A stretch of DNA of 64,000 nt from Chitinophagaceae bacterium (GTDB lineage: Bacteria > Bacteroidota > Bacteroidia > Chitinophagales > Chitinophagaceae). Below the pieces are notes generated by a model that was given only the letters and a program-made list of their open reading frames with translations, did no database searches and was not told the DNA's origin. Numbering within the stretch: position 1 is the stretch's first letter; every line of letters starts with the position of its first letter. Location of the stretch: assembly GCA_017307755.1 (NCBI GenBank), contig JAFKGQ010000007.1, forward strand, positions 1-64,000. The letters run 5' to 3'. Of the stretch, positions 37,096 through 46,518 are shown piece after piece. Position numbers and translations under genes: made by a program.

Positions 37096-40000
37096 TTATG
37101 AGATACTCTGTGGTTCCGACATTCCGACCAGTATTTTTCTTTCCCCCTGGAATGGGTTGCGGCCATGCGCCATCAGCATATTATCCAAAAGAAGAATGTC
37201 CCCTTCCTTCCATGCGAAAGTGATCTTCGTACGTTCATATACGTCCCTTATCTCTTCGATCACCTCCTCCTCGATCTCCGTCCCGTCGCCATAATAGGTG
37301 CGGAATGGCAATAGCTCATCATTGTTCTGATCCATCAGGACCTCCCTGATAGATCTGCTGAGACTTAAGGGGTTGAAAAAGTACGCATGGTTGAACCATA
37401 CAGGTTCTTTTGTCCGGGGATGCGGACGGACAGCAGGTCTGATAAAGGTCATTCTAAGGCTGTCATTCTCCAGCCAGGAAAAATCCATCTTGTACCGTCG
37501 GCAGGATTCCTCCACTGCCTTCTTATCTGTTGTCTGAAAAATATCCTGCCACGTCATTCCCAGTCCCGTACTGGTTTTCCTGATGTACATCACCTGTCTG
37601 TCCAGGAATTTACGGACAGTGGCCTCCCTCAGACCGGCCAATATCTTCCGGCTGTCGGCTATCGGCGTCTCGCCTCCGCTTACGCTGGCCCTGTGACAGT
37701 AAAAAGCGATCTTCAGAGGCCATTCATGCGAATAGGAATGCTCATTGTGCATGTTGATCACCTGGTCGCTGGGGTGGTCTGTCGAGGTGTAAATATTGTT
37801 CTGTACGGAATGCCGGGGGGACGACCGGTGAACGTATTTCATGATCGGACCGCTGAGACACTCCAGGAAATTTTCAAACGAGTCTACCGTATGTGTATTG
37901 AATGCCCTGAATAAAAGACCGCCATGCTGCTGCAGCAGCTTTTCCACTTCATCCCGGTGGGTTCTGATCCACTCATTCAGATTTACGCCAGGTATGGATG
38001 GGGTGATGGTTACAGGAGAACCCGGAGTGGTCGAAACCTTTACCAGCTCCTGCTCTCCTCCGAATGGACGCGGCTTTACACTTTCGATCCCCCTGAGCCT
38101 TGACCGGGACGGCGCCCTGACAGCCTCCTTCACAGGGGACTCCAGGTCCTTCAGCCTGGCAGCAGGTGCAGCTATTATTTTCCGCATGATCGTCTGCAGA
38201 TGCACGGTCATCGCAGCGGCCGTATCTTTTCTGAACAGGTCTGTATTGAAGAACAGCAGCAGTTCTAGCTCATCTGTTTCCAAAAAGAGGAAATCCAGGT
38301 CGAACTTCCCTCCTGTCTTTGTTTCCGTATCCAGGAGAGATACTTTTATTTCATCTGTAATAGATGCCTTTTCTCCTATGACCCGGTTGAAATTGGTAAA
38401 TGCCACCTCCACATCGAAGAAAGGGTTCCTCGACATATCCCTCTTATTTCCTAACCTTTGAACCAGCAGATCAAAAGGATGATCGTAGTATTCCAGGGTC
38501 TCCAGGATATCGGTCCTGACCTTTCTGCATAGTTCAAGCAGGCTCTCGTCATCCTTCAATTCATTGCGGAGGACCAGCATATTCAGATAATACCCGATCT
38601 GTTCATCAAGATCGCCATGATGCCTGCCCGAATCTGCCATGCCCACCGCTATATCATGCTGTCCCGTGTACAGGTACAGCAAAACATTGACCCCGGCTGC
38701 AAAAAAGGAGAACAGGGTGAGATCATTGGTCTGGCAGAAACTCCTGATCTCTGAGCTCAGCGATCCATCAAAGACAACGTTGACGGTGTCACTGTTAAAG
38801 GTTTTTCTCGCCGGACGGGGAAAGTCAAGAGGCAGCTGCAGTGGGGTCGTACCTCCACCCAGTTTCTTACGCCAGTATGTTTCACCCGGAAGATCCGGGG
38901 TCGCTGTCGACCTTTGCTGATACGCAGCATAATCCTTATACTGCATCGGGAGAGCGCGAAGACGGACCTCTTCTCCCCGCCGGAGAAGATTGTACGAGGT
39001 GACAAGCTCATTTATCAGCAGCTCCATCGACCATCCGTCGACTACAATGTGATGTATGGTAAGAAAGAAGAAGTGTCTGCTGTCATTTTCCCTGACAAGA
39101 CGCGCGCTCAGCAAAGGCAGCTTTTCCAGACTAAAAGGTCTCAAAGCCTCTTCTTCCGCGATCTTTTTGATCAGCTCATGCCGGACGCCAGTCTCTTCAA
39201 GATCCGTGTAAGAAAGGGAAAAACCGTGCAATTCAGGTAATGCCACATGCTGCCTGGGTGTTCCCTCTACTTCGACAAAAGTCGTTCTCAATATTTCATG
39301 CCGCTGGATCAGCAGGACGAAGGCCTTCTCCAGGAGATCTTTTTGCAAGGTGCCCTCGACGACATATGCCGCCGGGATATTGTATGCAGGCATCTGCCCT
39401 TCATATTGATGTTGGACCCACAGTCCGCGTTGAGCGCTGGAGAGGGCATAATGATCCTGCTCTTCGACCACGGGAATGGAAGTATAGGCCGATCTTTTGA
39501 AGTTCCTGACCTGCTCAGCCATGGCGCTCACGGTAGGATACACGAAAATATCCTTCAATTCAAGCCTGACGTCGAGCTGTTTGTGGATCTCCGCGATCAC
39601 TTTCAGCGCATTCAGGGAATGACCGCCAATAGAAAAGAAATTATCCTCGACACCCGGAATTTTCACTCCCAGCGTCTTTTCCCATATATCCTTGATCTTT
39701 TTTTCCGTCTCATCGCGGGGAGAAATGGTAGTCCTTACTGATTCAGCCATCTCCAGATCCATCTCCGGTAATAGCCGGCGGTCTGTTTTGCCATTGGAAG
39801 ACAAAGGCATTTTCTCGATTTGAAAGATCCGGAATGGCATCATGACCACAGGGAGTATCTTTTCCAGAAAAAGATAGATCCCCGTTGCGGATAGTTCGGT
39901 CGGCGCGGTAAAATAAGCGACCAGCACTTTATCCCCTTCTCCCCTCTCGCGTATCACTACCGCAGCCTCCCGGACATCCGGATGCGACGTCAACGCGTTT

Positions 40001-43000
40001 TCAACTTCGCCGGGCTCGATCCGGTTCCCTCTTATCTTCACCTGGTTATCCACTCTCCCCATAAATTCTATATTCCCATCGGCCAGCCATCGGACCATAT
40101 CACCCGTCTTATATAGCCTCGCCCCAGGCTGATTGCCAAACCTGTCCGGAAAGAATTTTTCCCGGTTGAGCACCTCGTCATTCAGATATCCCTGAGAAAC
40201 CCCATCTCCTCCTATATACAGTTCTCCTGTAATACCTACGGGCACGGGTTTCCCCTCACGGTCCAGAATGTACGCTCTTGTTCCAGCCAATGGCTTTCCT
40301 ATAGGGATCGCGCCATCTTCCCTCAGACGATCAATAGGCCAGGCTGTGACTACAACGGTTGTTTCAGTCGGCCCATAGACATGCACCATCTTCCCTTCTC
40401 CGAGGATGGAAATAGCTTTACTAACGTGTTTTCGGGATACCATCTCACCCCCGAACACTAGTTTTCTCAACCGTTTCAGGGATTCGGGGCGAAGATCGAT
40501 AAATGCATTGAACACAGAAGTCGTTAGAACACATAAAGTAATCCTGTATGTCTCTATTATCCTGGATAGCTCGTACACATCCGACGAAACCCCCTCTCGC
40601 AACAGGCAAAGCGTCGCGCCGGATAATAAAGCGCCAAATATTTCGTAAACAGAAGGGTCGAACGAATAAGTCGACCATTGCAAAACCCGGTCTTCCGGCT
40701 TAATCGAAATTTCGCCAGGGTCATTCAGCAGCTGAATTGTATTCCGATGGCTTACTACAACACCTTTTGGGTTTCCTGTAGTTCCCGAAGTATAAATAAC
40801 ATAAGCGTCCGCATCCGGCTCTTGCCTTGATCCAGGGTTCTCCTTATTTGATGATAAACATTCCTCCAACAGCATGATCTCACCCGCCTCTCCCAATCGC
40901 TTCAGGTCCGCCGCTCCCTTATCGGTACACAGTATGTGTTTGATCGCTGCATCCCTGATCATGTATTGCAGCCGGCCGGCAGGATACTCGATATTGAGGG
41001 GTACATAAGTGCTCCCGGCCTTTAGTATTCCCAGTATCCCGACGATCATCTCCGGTCCTCTCGCTGCAAAAAGGCCGACCCTCGACCCTACCGGGACCCC
41101 CTTCATTAGCAGGTGATTCGCGAGTGCATTGGCCCTCAGGTTCAGCTCCCTATAAGATATCTGCCCGCCTTCAAAAAGTATCGCATCCCGCTCTGGACCA
41201 GCAGCCGCCTGCTTTTCGAAAATTTCTGTCAAGGTCATATCCTTCGGGTAATTGGCCTTCGTATCATTAAATTCAACCAACAGGCGAAACCTCTCCTCAG
41301 GGGTAAGCATTTCCAGGCTGCCGGTCTTCTGTGTGGGAAATTGCAGGGTGTCTTGCAATAACCGCTCAAAATGCTGGCCCATTTCCACAACAAACCGCAG
41401 GGTATACAGCGAACTTTTGAAGATCAGTTTCAGGACAATATCCTCCTCCGACTCATAGAAATCAAAAAAGATATCGAACTGGGCAGTCCCGATCTCTGTT
41501 CTGTAATTGCTTACCTCGATCCCGTCCATCCACGTCTCCGGGGTGAAGGAGCTCGTATTTTGATAGTGAGCTACTACATCAAAAAGCGGGAACCTGCTTG
41601 TCCGCGCCAGGTTCAGATCCTTAATGAGTAATTCCAATGGATAATCCTTATGTTTATTGGCATTGGCTATTGTCGTTTTTACCTGTTCCAAAAGACTAAA
41701 AAAGGTATCACTGTCATCAATATTCGTCTTTAACGGCAGCATATTCACATAAAACCCTACCTGATCTTCAAGATCATAATGACCGCGATCCGTAACAGCC
41801 GTCCCCACAACGAGCTGTCTTTGTCCGGTATACCGGTGCAACAGGATATTCACTACAACGAACAATAGCATGAAATTCGTCACATCACTTTTCCCCGCCT
41901 GTGCCCGGATCTTTCCTACCAGTTCCTTGTCGAATACGATATCCACGGACTCGCCCGCAAATGCCTCTGCCGATGGTCTTGGAAGATCGGATGGCAGGTT
42001 GAGCACGGATATTGGACCGCTGAACTGGTCCAACCAATACTGCCGGTGTTCGGAAAATTCTTTGGACGACAGAAGCTTCCCCTGCCAGCTGGCATAATCT
42101 TTAAATTGAATGTTCAGGGGTGTAAAAGAGATCGACTTCCCGCTGCAGTATTCGTTATAAAAACGGATCAGCTCCCTGGTGATAATACCGCAGGACCACG
42201 CGTCTGAAATAATATGGTGCATCGTGAGACTGAAAAGATACTTTTCAGTCTCCATCCGGATCAGTCGCGCTCTTATCAAAGGGCCCTTGTAAAGGTCGAA
42301 CCATATGGTTTCTGCTTCCCGGATAAGCCGGTCTGCGGTTTGATAACGGTCCGGATCCTCCCGGAGATCGACATATTCGATCCTGAGATCCGCCAGGTCC
42401 GGATCCAGTACCCGCTGTTTGGGGACCTCACCCGGCATCAGCAGGATGGTCCTCAGGCTCTCATGTCGCCTGATCAGCATCTCATACGAAGCTTCCAATG
42501 CTTCCCTGTTCAACAGACCGTTGAGGATATAGGCAGCAGATAGGTTATATACAGCCTCACGAGACAGCTGATCTGCTACCCAAAGTCTTTTCTGTCCATA
42601 GGACACGTCGTAATACTCCTGTTCTTCCATGGGGGAGATCCCATCCGGACCGGCAGAGGCAGTTTCTCCCGGCGGTATCAGCCCCTCGATATGCGCTGCC
42701 AGGGTCCTGACCGTATAATAATCGAAGAAGACCTCGAATTCCACGGCAACACCCAGCTCTTTCTCGATACGGTTGACAACCTGTATCCCGAGAAGGGAAT
42801 GCCCCCCTATCTCAAAAAAATCGTCCTCCGCAGAAATGGTATCCAGCTTCAGCACATCCTTCCATATGCCCAGGATCTTCTGTTCCATCACTGTCAGCCC
42901 CTCATCTTCCGCCGCCGTTGCAGTATCCCCCTGCACCTCCTGGTCCGTAAGGAAAAAAGGATTGTTCCGGAACCCCGACAGATCGACATCTCCGATACCG

Positions 43001-46000
43001 ATGCGGGCGCCCTTTGACTGCAACGCGTAAAAGAAAGCCGCAGCTCCGTCCTTTGCCGTTATGGTCTGCAGATCGACGGACCGTACCGGCCTGTCGCTAA
43101 GATCCCATCCGGGCCAGTTGATGGACAAATACCGTATCCTGCTGTTTGTATTCCGGTAAAAAGAATAAGCATCTTCAAACATATTTGCCATGGTATAGAC
43201 GCTGCTGTGCTTCTTCGGCACCCATGCATTCAGGGATGAGAACATGACAAAAAATGACGGATCGAGCTCCCCCGCCTGTTCATCTACCAGGACAGTTCCC
43301 TTCACCTTCGGGGTCAGCAGCTTTTCAAACGTCCTCTCATCCATATCCGTGACAGAGATAGTCTCCATCCGTTCACCTGCAGAGTGAATAACCCCGTCGA
43401 CCTTTTCATATCTTCGTTTGATCTCTTCAAAAACAGACCGCACGGACCTCTCATCGCTGACGTCGGCGGAGAAATACTCTACCTTTGATCCTGCCCCCTC
43501 CAGCTCCTTCAACCCCATGATCCGCTGTACTACGGCGTCATCCGCACCGCCCGACATCGTCTTATTCCAGTATTTTTTAAAAGGCAGCGTCGTCCGGCCG
43601 ATGATAAGGAACGTAGCAGGATGCCGTTGGGCGATAGACTTGCAGATCTCCAACCCCACACCCGTCGCTCCACCGGTGACCAGGTAAACTCCCCTCGAAG
43701 GGAACAGCGCTTGAAGATCATGCTCCGGCTGCGCATCGATCCTTGCCAGTTTCGAAACATGTCTTTTCCCGTTGCGATAGGCGCAATAAGAGATGGTATT
43801 GCTCTGCTGCATCTCCTTCAAAACAACATCCGCCGCCTGCGGATCATGCCGGTCCAGATCGATGCACAGGACCGACAGGGAAAGATGGTCTACCTGCAGA
43901 CCTTTCAGTAACCCCGTATGCATAGCCTGGAATGGCTGTATCGGCTCGCCTGGTATTACCTGATGCGCCTGCCGGGTGACAGCCACCCAGCTCATTCCCT
44001 TGACGGGTAATCTGCCGCTGAATGCCTTGCAGAGATGAAAATGAGCATGAACAGAGGAGATATCCTGCCGGCTGCCGGCCAGAAAGATCACCTTATCCAT
44101 CATGTGCGTATTACGTAATCCCGCCGAAATGCTTTCATGATCCATCTCAAAAGAGAGTTTCAGCTCATAGCAGGTATTTCCAAGCGCCGTCAGCTTTTTA
44201 TGCAATGCTTTTGCCAGTTCATCCCCGGGATAAGATACCAGCAATATATGCTTTTCGGTTAACGGGCTGACATCCTGTCCCGATCCCTCTTCTATCCATT
44301 GCAGCTCGTAACACCACTCTTTTATTTTTTCAAAAGAAAGCTCATTCTCCAGCCAATACCTTTCCCTGTCGAACTGATAACCCGGCAATTCAACTCTGCG
44401 GCCAAAAGGAAAAGGGAATAATTTATGGAAGTCGATATTGAAATGTTCGAGATAAAGCGATCTTATAAAGACGGAAAGTCCATCCCCCGAAACTGCTATC
44501 ACTTTATAAGGACTTTCGCCGGCCTTTGTCCTTTCGGGCAACCAGGAAGCCAGCTTCCCGGTAATCCCCCCCAGAGGGCCCAGTTCGATAAATGATACCC
44601 GGCCGGGGATAAACTTGTCAAGCAGGGCCTTGCAACGGGAGTCGAAATCCTGGCGGGACGCAGGAACATACGCAAGCGCCTCTTTCAACGCATCCTCCAG
44701 CGAGGTTTGCCTGGTCGCTGCGGCGATCACCAGTTTTCCAATGCTATCTCCGGTGACCGTTGCTATCCTGACGCCGGTGTCCTCGAGAAGCTTGTAAATA
44801 CTATATTGAAATGCAAATTGATAGAACGCGACTTTCTTTTCCCGGTCCTTCAGCAGGCTTTCGCAGGCATCATATCTTTCCCGGAAAAGCTTATTTTGCC
44901 GGAACTGCTCGATAATATCCATCGCAGCCTCCTGCCAGTCGGAAAGTATGAACACCTGCTTACCCTGATCTTCCGGAGAAGATGACGATCCATCGGCTGT
45001 TTCATTCTGCAAGGCCATTTCCAGGTCTGACAGGGAGGATACGACCACGGCAAACCGGTAGTCATAGTGCTTCCGGCCTATGAGCAAGGTATAGCTGATA
45101 TCCTCTATACGCAGCTCCTTATCTTTCCTGATCCGTTGCAGCAGGACTTGCTTATACTTCCCGAGGGAAGCTTCCGTCCTGGCAGAGATAAATACCGGGA
45201 ATGCCGCCTTCTCCCCACCGGCAGATCCCTCTGCCGGATCATTGACAGATTCCTGCAGAACGACATGACAGTTGGTGCCGGTCATGCCGAATGAGCTCAC
45301 CCCGGCCATTCTGGGCAGCCCGTTTCGCAGCCAGGGTCTGAGCTTGTCGTTGACAAATACGGCGGAATTGTCAAAATCTATAAAAGGATTGGGCGCTTCA
45401 AAATGAAGAGAAGGGAACAATTCCTGCCTCTTGAGAGACAATACGGCCTTGACAAGACCGGCCAGCCCCGCTACGGAATCCGTATGCCCGAGGTTCGTTT
45501 TAATGGAAGAGATAGCGCAAAACCTTTTTTTATCTGTAAACTTTTTAAAAGCCAGGTTCATTCCTTCCACTTCTATCGGATCTCCCAGTTTCGTGCCTGT
45601 TCCGTGCGCTTCTATATAAGCGATGCCCGAAGGATCTATCCCAGCGTTCATCCAGGCTTCCGAGATCACCTCCGCCTGGGCAGTACTGCTTGGGGCGGTC
45701 AGGCTGCCGGACAGTCCCGCATCCTGGTTGGCGGCAGACCCCTTTATGACAGCATGAATGATATCCTTGTCCGACCTTGCTTTTTCAAGAGGTTTGAGCA
45801 GCAGGCAAACCCCTCCTTCACCCGTACTGGTCCCATTAGCCTGGGCAGAAAAAGTGCTCGCCTTGCCATCGGGAGATATGATACCAAGATGATCGACGGT
45901 GGTCTTTTTAGGGGGAAAAAGCAATAAATTGATCCCTCCGACCAACGCATGATCAGAATGTCCTGCAGCCAGGTCCTGGCATGCAAGGTGCAGGGCCACC

Positions 46001-46491
46001 AGTGAAGAAGAACAGGTAGTGTCGATCATCAACGCCTTACCGCGCAGATTGAAGAACCTGGAGATCCGGCCGGCAACTATGCTGTTCATATTGCCGGTGA
46101 ACAAGGTAGGCTCTATTACTTTTGCATGCTCATAATAATCAATGTCCGTATCGCCCATATAAACAGAGGTCCTGCTGCCATTGAAGCCTTCGAAATTATA
46201 ACCCGCATTTTCAAACACTTCATAAGCCAGCTCCATGATGATCCGCTGATGAGGGGACATGTTCAATGCTTCTGCCCTTGAAATACCAAAGAATGCTCCC
46301 TCGAAAAGATCGATGTCCTCCAGGTGTCCCAGTATCTGGTAGTTCCCGGTGGCCAGCAACCCTGTCGCCTTCCTTCTTTTCTGGGATATTTCCTGCACCA
46401 GGTCGATGCCGCCGGACAGGTTTTCGGCAAATTCCTCGAGGGTCCCTGCATGAGGGAACCGGACTGACATACCTATGATCGCTATGTCCAT
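37096..46491 (-). CDS. PKS-NRPS hybrid: KS-AT*-KR-ACP-C-A-T-C-TauD
   Basis: 3,131 residues. KS ~1-415 with Cys160 in DTTCSSS, His296 (HGTGT) and His336 (NLGH). AT remnant ~430-720: no GQG motif, and GDSIG (581-585) replaces GHSxG. KR ~930-1150: GGATGVG, catalytic Ser (MFSSLNA) and Tyr (VYTMANMF). ACP with GGHSL (Ser ~1232). C ~1290-1720, HHIISDA. A ~1750-2245; hand-aligned code D-P-Y-V-V-G-V-V-V-K, unassigned. T (Ser ~2292). Second C ~2345-2790, HHIVVDG. C-terminal TauD/SyrP-like Fe(II)/2-oxoglutarate oxygenase ~2815-3131 with HNE (2915-2917), His3109 and a later Arg. It should extend the chain by a ketide, reduce it to a beta-hydroxyl, add one amino acid and perhaps hydroxylate it. Confidence 0.95.
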   Translation of the reverse strand: MDIAIIGMSVRFPHAGTLEEFAENLSGGIDLVQEISQKRRKATGLLATGNYQILGHLEDIDLFEGAFFGISRAEALNMSPHQRIIMELAYEVFENAGYNFEGFNGSRTSVYMGDTDIDYYEHAKVIEPTLFTGNMNSIVAGRISRFFNLRGKALMIDTTCSSSLVALHLACQDLAAGHSDHALVGGINLLLFPPKKTTVDHLGIISPDGKASTFSAQANGTSTGEGGVCLLLKPLEKARSDKDIIHAVIKGSAANQDAGLSGSLTAPSSTAQAEVISEAWMNAGIDPSGIAYIEAHGTGTKLGDPIEVEGMNLAFKKFTDKKRFCAISSIKTNLGHTDSVAGLAGLVKAVLSLKRQELFPSLHFEAPNPFIDFDNSAVFVNDKLRPWLRNGLPRMAGVSSFGMTGTNCHVVLQESVNDPAEGSAGGEKAAFPVFISARTEASLGKYKQVLLQRIRKDKELRIEDISYTLLIGRKHYDYRFAVVVSSLSDLEMALQNETADGSSSSPEDQGKQVFILSDWQEAAMDIIEQFRQNKLFRERYDACESLLKDREKKVAFYQFAFQYSIYKLLEDTGVRIATVTGDSIGKLVIAAATRQTSLEDALKEALAYVPASRQDFDSRCKALLDKFIPGRVSFIELGPLGGITGKLASWLPERTKAGESPYKVIAVSGDGLSVFIRSLYLEHFNIDFHKLFPFPFGRRVELPGYQFDRERYWLENELSFEKIKEWCYELQWIEEGSGQDVSPLTEKHILLVSYPGDELAKALHKKLTALGNTCYELKLSFEMDHESISAGLRNTHMMDKVIFLAGSRQDISSVHAHFHLCKAFSGRLPVKGMSWVAVTRQAHQVIPGEPIQPFQAMHTGLLKGLQVDHLSLSVLCIDLDRHDPQAADVVLKEMQQSNTISYCAYRNGKRHVSKLARIDAQPEHDLQALFPSRGVYLVTGGATGVGLEICKSIAQRHPATFLIIGRTTLPFKKYWNKTMSGGADDAVVQRIMGLKELEGAGSKVEYFSADVSDERSVRSVFEEIKRRYEKVDGVIHSAGERMETISVTDMDERTFEKLLTPKVKGTVLVDEQAGELDPSFFVMFSSLNAWVPKKHSSVYTMANMFEDAYSFYRNTNSRIRYLSINWPGWDLSDRPVRSVDLQTITAKDGAAAFFYALQSKGARIGIGDVDLSGFRNNPFFLTDQEVQGDTATAAEDEGLTVMEQKILGIWKDVLKLDTISAEDDFFEIGGHSLLGIQVVNRIEKELGVAVEFEVFFDYYTVRTLAAHIEGLIPPGETASAGPDGISPMEEQEYYDVSYGQKRLWVADQLSREAVYNLSAAYILNGLLNREALEASYEMLIRRHESLRTILLMPGEVPKQRVLDPDLADLRIEYVDLREDPDRYQTADRLIREAETIWFDLYKGPLIRARLIRMETEKYLFSLTMHHIISDAWSCGIITRELIRFYNEYCSGKSISFTPLNIQFKDYASWQGKLLSSKEFSEHRQYWLDQFSGPISVLNLPSDLPRPSAEAFAGESVDIVFDKELVGKIRAQAGKSDVTNFMLLFVVVNILLHRYTGQRQLVVGTAVTDRGHYDLEDQVGFYVNMLPLKTNIDDSDTFFSLLEQVKTTIANANKHKDYPLELLIKDLNLARTSRFPLFDVVAHYQNTSSFTPETWMDGIEVSNYRTEIGTAQFDIFFDFYESEEDIVLKLIFKSSLYTLRFVVEMGQHFERLLQDTLQFPTQKTGSLEMLTPEERFRLLVEFNDTKANYPKDMTLTEIFEKQAAAGPERDAILFEGGQISYRELNLRANALANHLLMKGVPVGSRVGLFAARGPEMIVGILGILKAGSTYVPLNIEYPAGRLQYMIRDAAIKHILCTDKGAADLKRLGEAGEIMLLEECLSSNKENPGSRQEPDADAYVIYTSGTTGNPKGVVVSHRNTIQLLNDPGEISIKPEDRVLQWSTYSFDPSVYEIFGALLSGATLCLLREGVSSDVYELSRIIETYRITLCVLTTSVFNAFIDLRPESLKRLRKLVFGGEMVSRKHVSKAISILGEGKMVHVYGPTETTVVVTAWPIDRLREDGAIPIGKPLAGTRAYILDREGKPVPVGITGELYIGGDGVSQGYLNDEVLNREKFFPDRFGNQPGARLYKTGDMVRWLADGNIEFMGRVDNQVKIRGNRIEPGEVENALTSHPDVREAAVVIRERGEGDKVLVAYFTAPTELSATGIYLFLEKILPVVMMPFRIFQIEKMPLSSNGKTDRRLLPEMDLEMAESVRTTISPRDETEKKIKDIWEKTLGVKIPGVEDNFFSIGGHSLNALKVIAEIHKQLDVRLELKDIFVYPTVSAMAEQVRNFKRSAYTSIPVVEEQDHYALSSAQRGLWVQHQYEGQMPAYNIPAAYVVEGTLQKDLLEKAFVLLIQRHEILRTTFVEVEGTPRQHVALPELHGFSLSYTDLEETGVRHELIKKIAEEEALRPFSLEKLPLLSARLVRENDSRHFFFLTIHHIVVDGWSMELLINELVTSYNLLRRGEEVRLRALPMQYKDYAAYQQRSTATPDLPGETYWRKKLGGGTTPLQLPLDFPRPARKTFNSDTVNVVFDGSLSSEIRSFCQTNDLTLFSFFAAGVNVLLYLYTGQHDIAVGMADSGRHHGDLDEQIGYYLNMLVLRNELKDDESLLELCRKVRTDILETLEYYDHPFDLLVQRLGNKRDMSRNPFFDVEVAFTNFNRVIGEKASITDEIKVSLLDTETKTGGKFDLDFLFLETDELELLLFFNTDLFRKDTAAAMTVHLQTIMRKIIAAPAARLKDLESPVKEAVRAPSRSRLRGIESVKPRPFGGEQELVKVSTTPGSPVTITPSIPGVNLNEWIRTHRDEVEKLLQQHGGLLFRAFNTHTVDSFENFLECLSGPIMKYVHRSSPRHSVQNNIYTSTDHPSDQVINMHNEHSYSHEWPLKIAFYCHRASVSGGETPIADSRKILAGLREATVRKFLDRQVMYIRKTSTGLGMTWQDIFQTTDKKAVEESCRRYKMDFSWLENDSLRMTFIRPAVRPHPRTKEPVWFNHAYFFNPLSLSRSIREVLMDQNNDELLPFRTYYGDGTEIEEEVIEEIRDVYERTKITFAWKEGDILLLDNMLMAHGRNPFQGERKILVGMSEPQSIS

Positions 46492-46518
46492 AAGAATCGG
46501 TTTAATTTTTTACCCTTG

